Positions 42,639 to 52,622 are shown, counted from the first letter of the stretch. The stretch is 64,000 nucleotides of DNA from Sphingobium baderi (GCF_001456115.1 NZ_CP013264.1:1100001-1164000); one strand, 5' to 3'. Notes: generated by a model from the letters alone, not told the origin. Translations and numbers: made by a program.

Positions 42639-43883
42639 TCAGATTCGCGCGCCGCTGCTCCAGGTCGCGCGCCAGCGGCCGCGCACCATGGCGATGCCGA
42701 GGAAAGCCAGCACGGCCAACGCTGCGAAGATCAGGAAACCCGCCGCGAAACTGCCCGTCATCTGCTTGGCGATGCCGAGCGACGAGGCGAGATAGAAACC
42801 GCCTATCCCGCCCGCCATGCCGACAAGGCCGGTCATGACGCCGATTTCCTCCTGGAACCGCTGCGGGACGAGCTGGAACACCGCGCCGTTGCCCACGCCC
42901 AGCGCCAGCATCGCCGCCACGAAGAAGCAAAGCGCGGCCGCCAATGTCGAAGCATAAGCGACGGCGGACAGCGCCAGCGCTGCGACCAGATAGACGATCA
43001 TCAAAGCCCGCACTCCGCCGATCCGGTCGGCCAGCGCGCCGCCCATGGGCCGCACCAACGATCCCGCGAAAACGCATGCTGCGGTGCAATATCCAGCGGT
43101 GACGGGGCTCAATCCGAACTGGTCGGTGAAATAGATCGGCAGCGATGCCGCCAAACCCACGAAACCGCCGAATGTGACGGCATAGAAGGCCATCAGCCAC
43201 CAGGCGTCGGCGGTTTTGAGGGGGTGGAAATAATCGGCCAGCCGCTTGGGCGGCGGTGCGTTGGGCGCGTCTTTCGCCATCACCATATACACCACGAACA
43301 CGATCGAAAGCGGGATGCAGGCAAGCCCCAGCACCGCGTTCCAGCCGAACAGCTTGGCCAGCCCCGGCGCGAAGAGCGAGGCGAGCACCGTGCCCGAATT
43401 GCCCATGCCGGCAAGGCCCATCGCCTTGCCCTGATGTTCGGGCGGATACCAGCGGCTCGCCAGCGGCAGCGCGATGGCGAAGCTTGCCCCCGCAAAGCCA
43501 AGGATCACGCCCAGCGCCAGCGTGCCGCCGAAGCTGTTGACGCCCATCATCCAGGCGGTAAACAGTCCGGCGATGACGATGATCTGGCTGATCGCGCCCG
43601 ACCGTTTCGGCCCGATCCGATCGACCAGCAGGCCGTTCACGACACGCAGAAGCGCGCCCATCAGCGTGGGCGTCGCGACCATCAGCCCCTTTTCGGCGGG
43701 GGTCAGCGCCAGCGCACTGGCGATGGAGGGAGCAAGCGGTCCCAGCAGCACCCAGACCATGAAAGCCAGATCGAAATAGAGAAAGGCGGCGATCAGGGTC
43801 GGCGTATGACCGGCTTTCCAGAAGCTGGTCGGGCTGGCTTCCCCTTCGCCGTCGGACGGGCGATCCCAATAAGCAGTTGCCAT
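42639..43883 (-). CDS. narK: Nitrate/nitrite transporter, major facilitator superfamily (NarK type)
   Basis: The 414-residue protein has twelve predicted membrane helices and the NNP-family motifs: 'LAFMVWVLLGPLAPSIA', 'PTLMGALLRVVNGLLVDRIGPKRS' (an R in helix 2 followed by the MFS loop motif) and 'GFAGASFAIALPLASRWYPPEHQGKAMGLAGMGNSGTVLASLF', which contains the nitrate-signature glycine-rich helix. The ATG at 43883 has a good AAGGA site 8 bp upstream; a TTG 15 bp further back is less likely. It imports nitrate, or exchanges it for nitrite, at the inner membrane. It is the first gene of the nitrate-assimilation transcript and is preceded by its own attenuator. Confidence 0.92.
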   Translation of the reverse strand: MATAYWDRPSDGEGEASPTSFWKAGHTPTLIAAFLYFDLAFMVWVLLGPLAPSIASALALTPAEKGLMVATPTLMGALLRVVNGLLVDRIGPKRSGAISQIIVIAGLFTAWMMGVNSFGGTLALGVILGFAGASFAIALPLASRWYPPEHQGKAMGLAGMGNSGTVLASLFAPGLAKLFGWNAVLGLACIPLSIVFVVYMVMAKDAPNAPPPKRLADYFHPLKTADAWWLMAFYAVTFGGFVGLAASLPIYFTDQFGLSPVTAGYCTAACVFAGSLVRPMGGALADRIGGVRALMIVYLVAALALSAVAYASTLAAALCFFVAAMLALGVGNGAVFQLVPQRFQEEIGVMTGLVGMAGGIGGFYLASSLGIAKQMTGSFAAGFLIFAALAVLAFLGIAMVRGRWRATWSSGARI

Positions 43884-43916
43884 GATGACGTCCTTCAATC
43901 TTGTGAAATGGACACG

Positions 43917-43967
43917 AAAAAAGCCGCTCTCCGAACCTCGTTTTTTCGAAGTCCGGCCAGCGGCTTT
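43917..43967 (-). terminator. Attenuator terminator in the narK leader
   Basis: On the minus strand AAAGCCGCT (43959-43967) pairs with AGCGGCTTT, and the inner CCGGACTTCG pairs with CGAGGTTCGG around a six-A loop; the stem is followed by a run of T's (43917-43922). The terminator ends about 35 bp before the narK start. Its 5' arm overlaps the second ANTAR hairpin (43958-43971), so only one of the two can form. Confidence 0.87.
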
Positions 43968-44009
43968 GCTGCAAAATATTAGGGGGAGAGCTTAGTCCCG
44001 GCGTTGGGA
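43958..44009 (-). promoter_or_regulatory. Two-hairpin ANTAR (NasT) recognition element in the narK leader
   Basis: Hairpin 1 (43996-44009) is TCCC-AACGCC-GGGA and hairpin 2 (43958-43971) is CAGC-AAAGCC-GCTG, 24 nt apart. Both six-base loops have A1 and G4, as required for ANTAR recognition, and even share the A-A-x-G-C-C pattern. Hairpin 2 competes with the attenuator. Together with nasS and nasT directly upstream this indicates nitrate-induced antitermination. Confidence 0.82.
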
Positions 44010-44063
44010 GGGCTCGTCCTGTAAAAACACGCTTCGTCGCGCGACTCTTATCTTATCTCGCGA

Positions 44064-44080
44064 TTGCAACCATGTTGCAA
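44064..44080. promoter_or_regulatory. Inverted repeat upstream of the narK leader
   Basis: TTGCAAC-CAT-GTTGCAA is a perfect 7-bp inverted repeat with a 3-bp spacer, lying between the nasS stop (44089) and the leader hairpins. It is placed where the narK promoter should be and could bind a dimeric regulator such as a nitrogen-control protein. No matching regulator gene is in the window. Confidence 0.4.
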
Positions 44081-44088
44081 GGCACAAT

Positions 44089-45318
44089 TTACGGGGCGAA
44101 ATCTTGCCGCGCCGCATCAAAACCGGCGAGAAAATCGTCGATTCGTTCCGGGTCGAAGACGCGCCCATCAAAGAAGCGGTCCGGTCCCAGAGTCAGTTCC
44201 CCGCGCTTCGATCCCACCGCTAACGGCGTATTGACCGCCCCTTCGACCTTCATGCTGGCGCCGGGCAAGGCGACGTCGCTGTCCGCCAGCGCACGGCGGA
44301 AGACGTCCGGGCGGAAAACGCCCGCCGCGTTCGCCATATTGGCGGGGCTGTGGTCGACCATCTTCCAGCGCACCAGCTGGGAATAGATCCACAGCGCCTG
44401 ACTGCGCCATGGAAAGGCAGTCGCTTCCCGCGAAAAGAGCATGAAATCGGGCATGGAGAGCGGCGCCATGCCCATCCGGGCGACAATTTGCCCGGACAGG
44501 GCGCGCTGGATCAGCTCCGCAGGCTGATCGACATAGCGCGGATCGGATAGCAGATGCGCCAGCGCCGCGTGATTGGAGGCGTCGTCGCACCAGGCGGCCG
44601 ACCTTGCGAGCGCACGCAGCAGCCGATCCGCGATGGCGGGATTTGCCTCCAGCCAATCCGTGCGGAAGGTCAGCACTTTCTCCACGCCCCGCTGCCAGAT
44701 ACGTTCGCCGACGGCCACCGCTTCAGCCAGACCAACCTCGACCGCCGCGCTGCCCCATGGCTCACCGGCGATAAAGCCGTCAATTTCCCCGGCTCTCATC
44801 GCTTCAGTCGTCAGCGACGGCGGCAGCACCCGCAATATGACATCGCGATCCGGGTCGACGCCCGCGCTCGCCAGCCAATAGCGGAGCATGATCGCGTGAC
44901 TGGAAAAGCGGTGGACGACGCCGATCACCGGTTTGCGCCGCCAAAGGCCGATGGCGGCGGCAAAATCATGGGCGGTGCCCAGCGGATCGTGGAGACGCCG
45001 GGCGATGTCCGGGTCCAGCGCCTGCGCGAAATCGCGTGCCATCACCAGCATGTTGCCGTTGACGCTGAGTTTATAGGGCGCGGCCAGAGATGCGCCCTGC
45101 TGGCTGAGGCCCAATGTCACCGCCACGGCCAGCGGAGCCAGCATATGCGCCGCCTGCACTTGGCCGAAGACCAGCCGGTCGCGCAATGTTGCCCAGCTGG
45201 TCGTGCGGACGAGGTCGAGCGAAATGCCTTCTTCTTCGGCAAAGCCCCGTTCCCGCGCGACAGCCAGCACGGCGACATCGGTCAGGGGCAGGAATGCGAT
45301 ACGCAGCGTCGTCATCAT
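44089..45318 (-). CDS. nasS: NasS-like nitrate sensor (NrtA/CmpA-type binding protein without signal peptide)
   Basis: The 409-residue protein belongs to the NMT1/NrtA-like periplasmic-binding family but has no signal peptide ('MMTTLRIAFLPLTDVAVLAVARERGFAEEEG...'), so it is cytoplasmic. 'TSWATLRDRLVFGQVQAAHMLAPLAVAVTLG' and 'FIAGEPWGSAAVE' are characteristic of NasS. In Azotobacter, Paracoccus and Bradyrhizobium NasS binds NasT in the absence of nitrate or nitrite and releases it on ligand binding. Here the start codon overlaps the nasT stop (ATGA-type coupling), giving a fixed ratio of the pair. Confidence 0.9.
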   Translation of the reverse strand: MMTTLRIAFLPLTDVAVLAVARERGFAEEEGISLDLVRTTSWATLRDRLVFGQVQAAHMLAPLAVAVTLGLSQQGASLAAPYKLSVNGNMLVMARDFAQALDPDIARRLHDPLGTAHDFAAAIGLWRRKPVIGVVHRFSSHAIMLRYWLASAGVDPDRDVILRVLPPSLTTEAMRAGEIDGFIAGEPWGSAAVEVGLAEAVAVGERIWQRGVEKVLTFRTDWLEANPAIADRLLRALARSAAWCDDASNHAALAHLLSDPRYVDQPAELIQRALSGQIVARMGMAPLSMPDFMLFSREATAFPWRSQALWIYSQLVRWKMVDHSPANMANAAGVFRPDVFRRALADSDVALPGASMKVEGAVNTPLAVGSKRGELTLGPDRFFDGRVFDPERIDDFLAGFDAARQDFAP

Positions 45319-45896
45319 GCCGATCCCCCGAGCAGATCGCTGGCGGTGACGAGAGCCTGGGCGACATCCACGATCTTCTTCCCCTGATTCATCGCGCTGG
45401 TCCGCAGCAGTGCATAGGCATCCGGTTCGCTGAGGCCGCGTTGGTGCATCAATATGGATTTGGCCCGGTCGATGATCTTGCGGTCGGACAGGGCGGTGCG
45501 TGCTTCCTCCAACTCGGTCTGTATGCGAGCAAAGGCGTTGAAGCGCCGGACCGCCAGTTCCAACACCGGCTTCACCCGTTCCTTCCGAAGCCCGTCGACC
45601 ACATAGGCGGATATGCCAGCATCGATGGCCGCGCCGATCATTGCTTCGTCCGATTGGTCCACGAACATGGCGATAGGACGGGCGAGGGCGCGGCTGACCG
45701 TCAACATCTCCTCCAGCGTATCGCGGCTCGGGCTGCCAAGATCCATCAGGACAACATCGGGCGCCATGCGTTCAAGACGCGCGACAAAAGCGCCGCGCGG
45801 TGGGACGATGTGAATGTCGTCATAGCCCGCTTCGCGCAGTCCTTCTTCCAGGACCGTGGCCCGCAACCCGCTGTCATCGATGATGACGATTCTCAT
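45315..45896 (-). CDS. nasT: NasT, ANTAR-domain antitermination regulator
   Basis: The 193-residue protein has an N-terminal pseudo-receiver ('MRIVIIDDSGLRATVLEEGLREAGY', Asp pair at 7-8, 'PDVVLMDLGSPS') and a C-terminal ANTAR RNA-binding domain ('ALSDRKIIDRAKSILMHQRGLSEPDAYALLRTSAMNQGKKIVDVAQALV'). NasT binds two-hairpin leaders and prevents terminator formation; free NasT is released when NasS senses nitrate. Two matching leaders are found at 41173-41265 and 43917-44009, so this one regulator most likely controls both transcripts of the locus. It is the first gene of nasT-nasS. Confidence 0.93.
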   Translation of the reverse strand: MRIVIIDDSGLRATVLEEGLREAGYDDIHIVPPRGAFVARLERMAPDVVLMDLGSPSRDTLEEMLTVSRALARPIAMFVDQSDEAMIGAAIDAGISAYVVDGLRKERVKPVLELAVRRFNAFARIQTELEEARTALSDRKIIDRAKSILMHQRGLSEPDAYALLRTSAMNQGKKIVDVAQALVTASDLLGGSA

Positions 45897-46038
45897 CCAG
45901 CCACACCCTGTCGCCCCTGTGACGCAATTGCCGACAGTCCTTCCCCCGTCAATGCCCCGCGATTGTTACCGGAACATTCATGTAGGCGTGTGGGGCGCAG
46001 CGATGGCATGACAGGCCCGAACGACCGCGATGGACCGT

Positions 46039-47235
46039 CTAGTTCCCGGCGGCCATCCCGGATAGCTGTTCGCGCTCCTTGCGCTTTCCCGCGCTCAGTA
46101 GCAGCGCATAGCCTGCCAGTGCGGACAGGAGCGATCCACCGAGCACGCCGATTTTCACTTCATCCATCAATATGGGATCGGGAAAGGCCAGTCCGCCAAT
46201 GAACAGGCTCATGGTGAAACCGATGCCGCACAGGACGCATACGCCATAGATCTGCGTCCAGTTCGCGCCGCTTGGCTTGCCAGCCAGCCCGGAACGAACG
46301 CATAGCCAGAGAGCGGCAAAGACTCCTGCCTGCTTGCCCAGGAACAGTCCTGCGGCAACGCCGAGAGGCAAGGGCGCTATCAGGTCGCCCATGCCAAGAC
46401 CCGCGAACGCAACGCCCGCATTGGCAAAGCCGAACAAGGGAATGATGCCATAAGCGACATAAGGATGCAGCCCGTGTTCCAGCCGGTGAAGCGGGGAATC
46501 GGCGGCGTCCGGGGCGCCAGGCGTGGCGCGGATCGGGATGAGGGCGGCGGCCAGCACCCCGGCGATGGTGGCATGAACGCCGGACAGCAGCACCGCTAGC
46601 CACAACAGGAAAGCCAGTATCAGATAGGGCCAGAGCTGTTTTACCCCCACCCGGTTGAGAATGAACATGGCCCCCATGACGAGAGCGGCCGAAAGCAGGG
46701 CAAGGCCCCGGATCTCATTTGTATAGGCGAGCGCTATGATCGCCACGGCGCCCATGTCGTCCACTATGGCGACGGTGGTCAGGAACAGCTTGAGCGAGGT
46801 GGGAACCCGTGATCCCAGCAGGGCCATGACACCGATGGCGAAGGCTATATCTGTGGCCGCCGGTATGGCCCAGCCTCTCGCCAGGCCCGGCGTCGACCCG
46901 GCAAAGGCTAGATAGACCAGAGCCGGTACCGCCATGCCGCCCGCAGCCGCGATGGCGGGAAGCGCCCGGTCCGACCAGCTTGCCAGATGCCCGTCGACAA
47001 ATTCCCGCTTGATCTCCAGCCCGACGAGCAGGAAAAAAAGCATCATCAGCCCGTCATTGATCCAGTGCAGCACGGACATCGGGCCGATCTTGACATGCAG
47101 GACATGGAAATAGCCGTCGGCAAGCGGGCTGTTGGCCACGATCATCGCCAATGCCGCCGCCGCCATCAGGATGATGCCTCCGGCAGCTTCGCTCTGAAGG
47201 AAATTCCGCAGTGCCGAAGGGCGCGTGACCCTCAT
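46039..47235 (-). CDS. nhaA: Na+/H+ antiporter NhaA
   Basis: The 398-residue protein matches NhaA throughout: 'FLQSEAAGGIILMAAAALAMIVANSPLADGYF', 'DGLMMLFFLLVGLEIKREF', and 'GWAIPAATDIAFAIGVMALLGSRVP', where the Asp of 'ATDIAFA' and the following 'TVAIVDDMGAVAIIALAY' (paired Asp) form the ion-binding site. Length and order are normal. It exchanges cytoplasmic Na+ for protons at the inner membrane. The gene has a 215-bp upstream gap that contains a structured element at 47318-47356 and the hut terminator, and it is transcribed in the same direction as the hut genes but as a separate unit. Confidence 0.95.
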   Translation of the reverse strand: MRVTRPSALRNFLQSEAAGGIILMAAAALAMIVANSPLADGYFHVLHVKIGPMSVLHWINDGLMMLFFLLVGLEIKREFVDGHLASWSDRALPAIAAAGGMAVPALVYLAFAGSTPGLARGWAIPAATDIAFAIGVMALLGSRVPTSLKLFLTTVAIVDDMGAVAIIALAYTNEIRGLALLSAALVMGAMFILNRVGVKQLWPYLILAFLLWLAVLLSGVHATIAGVLAAALIPIRATPGAPDAADSPLHRLEHGLHPYVAYGIIPLFGFANAGVAFAGLGMGDLIAPLPLGVAAGLFLGKQAGVFAALWLCVRSGLAGKPSGANWTQIYGVCVLCGIGFTMSLFIGGLAFPDPILMDEVKIGVLGGSLLSALAGYALLLSAGKRKEREQLSGMAAGN

Positions 47236-47317
47236 GGCCGAGTGCCCGTCGTGACGGCTGGGAAGGGCGCGCGAAATGACGGGCCGATGGAAGGAAGTGA
47301 TTTGTCAGGCATGTCCA

Positions 47318-47356
47318 CGTTACCGGGAAGAGGAGGGGAAGCCCCTTTTTGTAACG
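47318..47356 (-). ncRNA. Structured leader candidate upstream of nhaA
   Basis: On the minus strand CGTTAC and GTAACG form an outer stem enclosing an A5 stretch, a GGGG-CTT-CCCC mini-hairpin and a pyrimidine-rich strand. It starts about 120 nt and ends about 83 nt before the nhaA ATG. Cation-sensing leaders are known upstream of nhaA genes in bacteria, but I cannot match this one to a known motif, so it is offered only as a candidate. Confidence 0.35.
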
Positions 47357-47384
47357 ATATACAGGGACTTTTCCATCCTTGTAT

Positions 47385-47415
47385 GAATAAATCCACGGCG
47401 TGCGCCGCCGTGGAT
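47385..47415 (-). terminator. Terminator of the hutIHGU operon
   Basis: A perfect 10-bp stem ATCCACGGCG/CGCCGTGGAT (47391-47415, 5-nt loop) lies 35 bp beyond the hutU stop. On the minus strand it runs into a T-rich tail (TTTATTCAT). It separates the hut operon from nhaA. Confidence 0.85.
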
Positions 47416-47450
47416 GGATATTGAGGGCGAATAGTCCGCCTTTCCCGTTC

Positions 47451-49115
47451 CTACAGGATGGCCGGCAGGTCCAGTCCCTTGTCCACCGCACAATCGCGTG
47501 CGATTTCATACCCCGCATCAGCGTGCCGCATCACGCCCGTCGCCGGATCGTTCCACAACACCCGCTCCAGCCGCTCTGCCGCTTTCGCCGTGCCGTCGGC
47601 AACGATGACCATGCCGCTATGTTGGGAAAAACCCATCCCCACGCCTCCGCCATGGTGCACCGATACCCAGGTCGCGCCCGAAGCGGTGTTGAGCAATGCG
47701 TTGAGTAGCGGCCAGTCGCTGACGGCGTCGCTACCGTCCTTCATCGCTTCCGTTTCGCGATTGGGGGAAGCGACCGATCCGCTGTCCAGATGGTCGCGTC
47801 CGATGACCACCGGCGCCTTCAACTCCCCCTTCGCCACCATCTCGTTGAAGGCAAGGCCCAGCCGGTGCCGGTCGCCCAGCCCCACCCAGCAAATGCGCGC
47901 GGGCAGGCCCTGAAACCGGATTTTCTCTCGCGCCATGTCGAGCCAGTTGTGGAGATGGGTATTGTCGGGCAGCAATTCCTTCACCCTGGCGTCGGTTCGA
48001 TAGATATCCTCCGGATCGCCTGACAGGGCCGCCCAGCGAAAAGGCCCTATGCCCCGGCAGAATAGCGGCCGGATATAGGCGGGCACGAAGCCGGGAAAGT
48101 CGAAGGCATTCTCCACGCCCTCATCTTTCGCCATCTGCCGGATGTTGTTGCCATAGTCGGTGGTCGGCACGCCCGCCGCCTGGAAGTCGAGCATGGCGCG
48201 GACATGAACGGCCATGGAGGCTTTCGCCGCCTTCGCCACGGCTGCGGGCTCGCGCTCGCGCCGCTCGATCCATTGCGCGACGGTCCAGTCGATAGGGAGG
48301 TAGCCGTTCACCGGATCATGCGCGCTGGTCTGGTCGGTGAGCAGGTCCGGCCGGATACCGCGCCGGTAAAGCTCCGGCAGGATTTCCGCTGCATTGCCTA
48401 GCAGGCCGACCGACACCGGCTTCCTGCCGGCGCAGCTTTCCCCGATGATCGCCATCGCCTCCTCAATGGTGGAGGCGACGACATCCAGATAGCCCGTCCG
48501 CAGGCGCATATCGATCCGGCTCGGCTGGCATTCGATGGCCAGGCAGGATGCGCCGGCCATCACGGCGGCGAGCGGTTGTGCGCCGCCCATGCCGCCCAGA
48601 CCCGCCGTCAGCAGCCATTTGCCGCCAAGGTCGCCGCCATAATGCTGGCGGCCCATCTCGACGAAGGTTTCATAGGTTCCCTGCACGATGCCCTGCGTGC
48701 CGATATAAATCCATGAGCCTGCCGTCATCTGTCCGTACATGGCGAGGCCCCGCTTATCGAGTTCGTTGAAATGCTCCCAATTCGCCCAGTGCGGGACGAG
48801 GTTGGAGTTGGCGATGAGGACGCGGGGCGCATCTTCATGCGTGCGGAACACGCCCACAGGCTTGCCTGACTGGATGAGCAGGGTCTGGTCGTCCTCCAGC
48901 CGCTTCAGAGTCTCGATAATCCGGTCATAGCTCTCCCAGTCGCGTGCGGCCCGGCCGATGCCGCCATAGACGACCAATTCCTCCGGCCGTTCCGCCACGT
49001 CGGGATGGAGGTTGTTCATCAGCATCCGCAGCGGTGCTTCGGTCAGCCAGCTTTTGGCGGAAAGCGCCATACCGGTCGGAGCCTTGATGATGCGGCTGTT
49101 GTCGATGCGGGTCAT
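47451..49115 (-). CDS. hutU: Urocanate hydratase
   Basis: The 554-residue protein carries the urocanase motifs: '[42 protein letters not shown]', '[19 protein letters not shown]' (the NAD+-binding region) and '[19 protein letters not shown]', plus the conserved '[22 protein letters not shown]' near the active-site Cys in 'RICW'. It converts urocanate to imidazolonepropionate with tightly bound NAD+. The start at 49115 overlaps the hutG stop by 4 nt; the frame is open further upstream, inside hutG. It is the last gene of the operon. Confidence 0.96.
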   Translation of the reverse strand: MTRIDNSRIIKAPTGMALSAKSWLTEAPLRMLMNNLHPDVAERPEELVVYGGIGRAARDWESYDRIIETLKRLEDDQTLLIQSGKPVGVFRTHEDAPRVLIANSNLVPHWANWEHFNELDKRGLAMYGQMTAGSWIYIGTQGIVQGTYETFVEMGRQHYGGDLGGKWLLTAGLGGMGGAQPLAAVMAGASCLAIECQPSRIDMRLRTGYLDVVASTIEEAMAIIGESCAGRKPVSVGLLGNAAEILPELYRRGIRPDLLTDQTSAHDPVNGYLPIDWTVAQWIERREREPAAVAKAAKASMAVHVRAMLDFQAAGVPTTDYGNNIRQMAKDEGVENAFDFPGFVPAYIRPLFCRGIGPFRWAALSGDPEDIYRTDARVKELLPDNTHLHNWLDMAREKIRFQGLPARICWVGLGDRHRLGLAFNEMVAKGELKAPVVIGRDHLDSGSVASPNRETEAMKDGSDAVSDWPLLNALLNTASGATWVSVHHGGGVGMGFSQHSGMVIVADGTAKAAERLERVLWNDPATGVMRHADAGYEIARDCAVDKGLDLPAIL

Positions 49116-49930
49116 GATCTGGATTCCTGCTGGGCGAAGGTGATGCAGGCCTGCAATATGCGGGTGAGGATCGGGGCGATGGCGGCGGCGCGCGCCGGAT
49201 TGAAAGGGGGCGGCCAATTGCCCTCATCGAGAATATCCGGCTCATCCATGTAGCCGCGCATGGCCAGTTCCATCTGGATCGCGTGGACGCCGTTTTCGGG
49301 GCGGCCATAATGGCGCGTCGTCCACCCGCCCCGGAAACGCCCGTTCAGCACATGGCTGAAGGGGCCTTCCGCGCAAATGCCCGTCACCGCTGCCTCCAGC
49401 GCAGGATCGCAAGTGACGCCGCCATTGGTGCCGATATTGAATTGTGGCAATTCGCCATCGAACAGGCGCGGGACATGGCTGCGGACCGAATGGGCGTCAT
49501 AGAGGACGATGCGCGGATGCAGCGTTCGCAGCCGAACGATTTCTCCTTCCAGTGCCGCATGATAGGGGGCGAACCAGATGGCCCTGCGCCGCGCGATCTC
49601 CGCATCGCCGGGCGTCGTGCCGGTATAAAGCGGATCGCCGTCGAAGGTCGAGGTCGGGCAAAGCTCTGTCGTCGTCTGTCCCGGATAAAGCGAGACGCCG
49701 GAAGGGTCGCGATTGAGGTCGATCACGCTGCGGGAAATGCGGCTGCGAACGGTCGTCGCGCCCAATCCCCGCGCAAAGCCGTAAAGCCGGTCCACCCACC
49801 AGTCGGCATCCCGCCGCGCCAGCCATGGCGACCGGAAAGCTCCCTCCACATCGGCCAATTCCATACCTGTATGGGGAAAGGCGACGATCAGCGGCGCGTC
49901 GCCCCGCGTGATTTCCAGCCAATCAGTCAT
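49112..49930 (-). CDS. hutG: N-formylglutamate deformylase
   Basis: The 272-residue protein shows '[11 protein letters not shown]' near the N-terminus (His, metal ligand), '[13 protein letters not shown]' (a Asp-x-N-R-D-P block diagnostic for the family), and '[34 protein letters not shown]'. The 'YDAHS' Asp and His complete the metal site. It cleaves N-formylglutamate to glutamate and formate, the last step of the pathway that goes through HutF. Both ends overlap neighbours by 4 nt. Confidence 0.95.
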   Translation of the reverse strand: MTDWLEITRGDAPLIVAFPHTGMELADVEGAFRSPWLARRDADWWVDRLYGFARGLGATTVRSRISRSVIDLNRDPSGVSLYPGQTTTELCPTSTFDGDPLYTGTTPGDAEIARRRAIWFAPYHAALEGEIVRLRTLHPRIVLYDAHSVRSHVPRLFDGELPQFNIGTNGGVTCDPALEAAVTGICAEGPFSHVLNGRFRGGWTTRHYGRPENGVHAIQMELAMRGYMDEPDILDEGNWPPPFNPARAAAIAPILTRILQACITFAQQESRS

Positions 49931-51453
49931 GCAACCCCCGGCAAATCATGGACGACGGCAAGCAGCGCGCCTGATCGGATCAGCGCGTTGGCCCGCTCCA
50001 TGACCGGATGGAAATGCCGGTCGTCGGTCAGCGTCGGCACCTCGTTTCGCAAGCAGGCGCGAGCGGCTTCCAACGGTTCGCTTGATGCCAGCGGCGCATG
50101 GAAATCCACGCCCTGCGCGGCGGCGAGCCATTCGATCCCGATCACCGCCATCGCATTCTCCGTCATGTCCAGCAGGCGGCGCGCGCCATGGGCGGCCATG
50201 GATACATGATCCTCCTGATTGGCCGATGTCGGGATGGAATCGACGCTGGCAGGAGTGGCGCGCTGCTTGTTCTCGGAAACGAGGGCAGCCGCCGTCACCT
50301 GCGGGATCATGAAACCCGAATTGAGGCCGGGTCTGGGCGTCAGGAAAGCAGGCAGGCCCGACAGTGCCGGGTCCACCAGCATGGCGATGCGCCGCTCCGC
50401 GATGGAGCCGATCTCGCAGATCGCCAGCGCAATCATGTCAGCGGCGAAAGCGACCGGCTCGGCATGGAAATTGCCGCCCGATAGCGCCTCATCGGTATCG
50501 GGGAAGATCAGCGGATTGTCCGAAACGCCGTTCGCTTCGATCTCCAGCGTGGCTGCCGCCTGCCGCAGCACGTCCAGTGCCGCGCCCATCACCTGCGGCT
50601 GGCAGCGCAGGCAATAGGGGTCCTGCACCCGCGCGTCGCCTTCCAGATGGCTCGCGCGGATCGGCGATCCGGCCATCAGCGCACGCAGGGTCGCGGCGAC
50701 CTCAATCTGTCCCCTGTGTCGACGAAGATCATGGATGCGCGGGTCGAAAGGCGTGTCGGAACCCCTGGCCGCCTCGGTCGAAAGCGCGCCTGTCACCAGC
50801 GCGGACTGGAACAGCCGTTCCGCCTCGAACAGTCCGGCCAGCGCAAGGCTGCAAGAAAACTGCGTCCCATTGAGCAGCGCCAGCCCCTCCTTCGGCCCCA
50901 GTTCGACTGGTGAGAGCCCTGCCTGCCTCAAGGCGTCGGAAGCAGGCATCCGAACGCCATCGGCGAAAATCTCGCCCACGCCGATCATCGTCGCGGCCAT
51001 ATGCGCCAGCGGCGCAAGGTCGCCGCTTGCCCCCACCGAACCCTGTGCGGGAACTACCGGCGTCAGTCCCTGGGCCAGCATAGCCTCCAGCAGCGCGACC
51101 GTTTCCGGTCGCACGCCCGAAGCGCCCTGCGCCAGACTGGCGAGCTTCAGCGCCATCATCAGCCGCACCACCGGCACAGGCGCGGGCGCGCCCACGCCCG
51201 CCGCATGGCTCAGCACGATATTACGCTGTAACCTCGCCAGATCGTCGTCGCCGATGCGGACGCTGGCGAGCTTTCCGAAGCCGGTATTGATGCCATAGAC
51301 CGGATCGCCCTTCGCCAATATGCGCGCCACCGCCGCCGCGCTTTCTGCCACGCGCTCGGCATGGGCCGGGTCGAGCCGCACCGCCGCGCCGCGATAGATT
51401 GCGCGCCATTCCGCCAGGGCTACGTCGCCGGGGCAAAGCAGGACATCGATCAT
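49927..51453 (-). CDS. hutH: Histidine ammonia-lyase
   Basis: The 508-residue protein has the MIO-forming Ala142-Ser143-Gly144 in '[15 protein letters not shown]' and the catalytic Tyr53 in '[13 protein letters not shown]'. '[21 protein letters not shown]' and '[21 protein letters not shown]' belong to the active-site region. It deaminates histidine to urocanate with the self-formed MIO group. The ATG at 51453 was chosen as it overlaps the hutI stop by 4 nt; longer frames run into hutI. Normal length. Second gene of the operon. Confidence 0.97.
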   Translation of the reverse strand: MIDVLLCPGDVALAEWRAIYRGAAVRLDPAHAERVAESAAAVARILAKGDPVYGINTGFGKLASVRIGDDDLARLQRNIVLSHAAGVGAPAPVPVVRLMMALKLASLAQGASGVRPETVALLEAMLAQGLTPVVPAQGSVGASGDLAPLAHMAATMIGVGEIFADGVRMPASDALRQAGLSPVELGPKEGLALLNGTQFSCSLALAGLFEAERLFQSALVTGALSTEAARGSDTPFDPRIHDLRRHRGQIEVAATLRALMAGSPIRASHLEGDARVQDPYCLRCQPQVMGAALDVLRQAAATLEIEANGVSDNPLIFPDTDEALSGGNFHAEPVAFAADMIALAICEIGSIAERRIAMLVDPALSGLPAFLTPRPGLNSGFMIPQVTAAALVSENKQRATPASVDSIPTSANQEDHVSMAAHGARRLLDMTENAMAVIGIEWLAAAQGVDFHAPLASSEPLEAARACLRNEVPTLTDDRHFHPVMERANALIRSGALLAVVHDLPGVA

Positions 51454-52622
51454 TGACCACTCCAGATGCGGGCATGGAGGGGGTTGAACCCCATGCGATA
51501 GGCAAGTTCGGCGGGGCTTTCGATGTCCCAGATGGCAAGGTCGCAACTCTTGCCGGCCTCGATGGTGCCGATCCGGTTGCCCAGCCCCAATGCCCGGGCG
51601 GCGTTGCGGGTGACGCCCGCCAGACATTCCGCGACCGTCAGCCGGAACAGCGTCGCCCCCATATTCATTACCAGCAGCAGCGAGGTGAGTGGCGAGGTGC
51701 CCGGATTGCAGTCCGTCGCCAGCGCGATCGGTACGCCCGCCCGGCGCAGTCCTTCAATCGGCGGCAGATTCGTCTCCCGCATGAAATAATAAGCGCCGGG
51801 CAGCAACGTGGCGACCGTCCCGACCCGCGCCATCGCTGTGATCCCGTCCTCGTCCAGATATTCCAGATGATCGGCGGACAGCGCGCCGAACTCCGCCGCC
51901 AGCGCCGCGCCGTGCAGGTTGGAAAGCTGCTCGGCATGAAGCTTCACCGGCAGTTCGAACCGCGTGGCCGCCTCGAACAGCCGCCGCGTCTGCTCCGGCG
52001 TGAAACCGATGTTCTCGCAAAAAGCGTCCACCGCGTCGGCCAGTCCACTCGCAGCCACTTGCGGTATCACTTCCTCGCACAGCATGGCGATATAGCCGTC
52101 CGCATCGCCTGCAAATTCCGGCGGCAGCGCATGAGCGCCCAGAAAGCTCGTCTCGACCCGCACCAGCCTTTCCGCACCCAGTCGCCGCGCCGCGCGCAGC
52201 ATCCGGATCTCCGTTCCGGGGTCGAGACCATATCCCGACTTCACCTCGATCGTGGTCACGCCCTCGGCTATCAGCGCATCCAGCCGGGGGAGGGCGGACG
52301 CCACCAACTCCGCCTCGCTTGCCGCGCGCGTCGCCTTCATGGTGGAGATAATGCCGCCGCCTGCCCGCGCGATCTCCTCATAAGACGCGCCTTCCAGCCG
52401 CATTTCGAACTCACGCGCGCGATTGCCGCCGTGGATCAGGTGCGTGTGGCAGTCGATCAATCCCGGCGTGGCCCAGCGGCCGTGGCAGTCGATGATCTCC
52501 TTTGCGTCCGGCGCGTCGGCGGCAGGCCCTACAAAGGCGATGTTTCCTTCGACCGCGCCCACCGCGCCGCGCTCGATGTAGCCCAGGCCCGGTGCGTCCG
52601 CGCGCAATGTCGCGATCCGCAT
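51450..52622 (-). CDS. hutI: Imidazolonepropionase
   Basis: The 390-residue amidohydrolase has '[24 protein letters not shown]' (H-x-H metal motif), '[16 protein letters not shown]', '[13 protein letters not shown]' (metal-binding His), '[13 protein letters not shown]' and '[15 protein letters not shown]' (catalytic Asp). It opens imidazolone-propionate to N-formimidoyl-glutamate. The ATG at 52622 has the better family start ('[14 protein letters not shown]'); the frame continues 20 codons further up without support. It is the first gene of hutI-hutH-hutG-hutU, all four joined by 4-nt overlaps, and is divergent from hutF across a 114-bp control region. Confidence 0.95.
   Translation of the reverse strand: MRIATLRADAPGLGYIERGAVGAVEGNIAFVGPAADAPDAKEIIDCHGRWATPGLIDCHTHLIHGGNRAREFEMRLEGASYEEIARAGGGIISTMKATRAASEAELVASALPRLDALIAEGVTTIEVKSGYGLDPGTEIRMLRAARRLGAERLVRVETSFLGAHALPPEFAGDADGYIAMLCEEVIPQVAASGLADAVDAFCENIGFTPEQTRRLFEAATRFELPVKLHAEQLSNLHGAALAAEFGALSADHLEYLDEDGITAMARVGTVATLLPGAYYFMRETNLPPIEGLRRAGVPIALATDCNPGTSPLTSLLLVMNMGATLFRLTVAECLAGVTRNAARALGLGNRIGTIEAGKSCDLAIWDIESPAELAYRMGFNPLHARIWSGQ

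Noticed and set aside
42454..43974. 506-codon minus-strand frame overlapping narK in another register
   Set aside because: Out-of-frame reading of narK; lacks membrane helices and family motifs.
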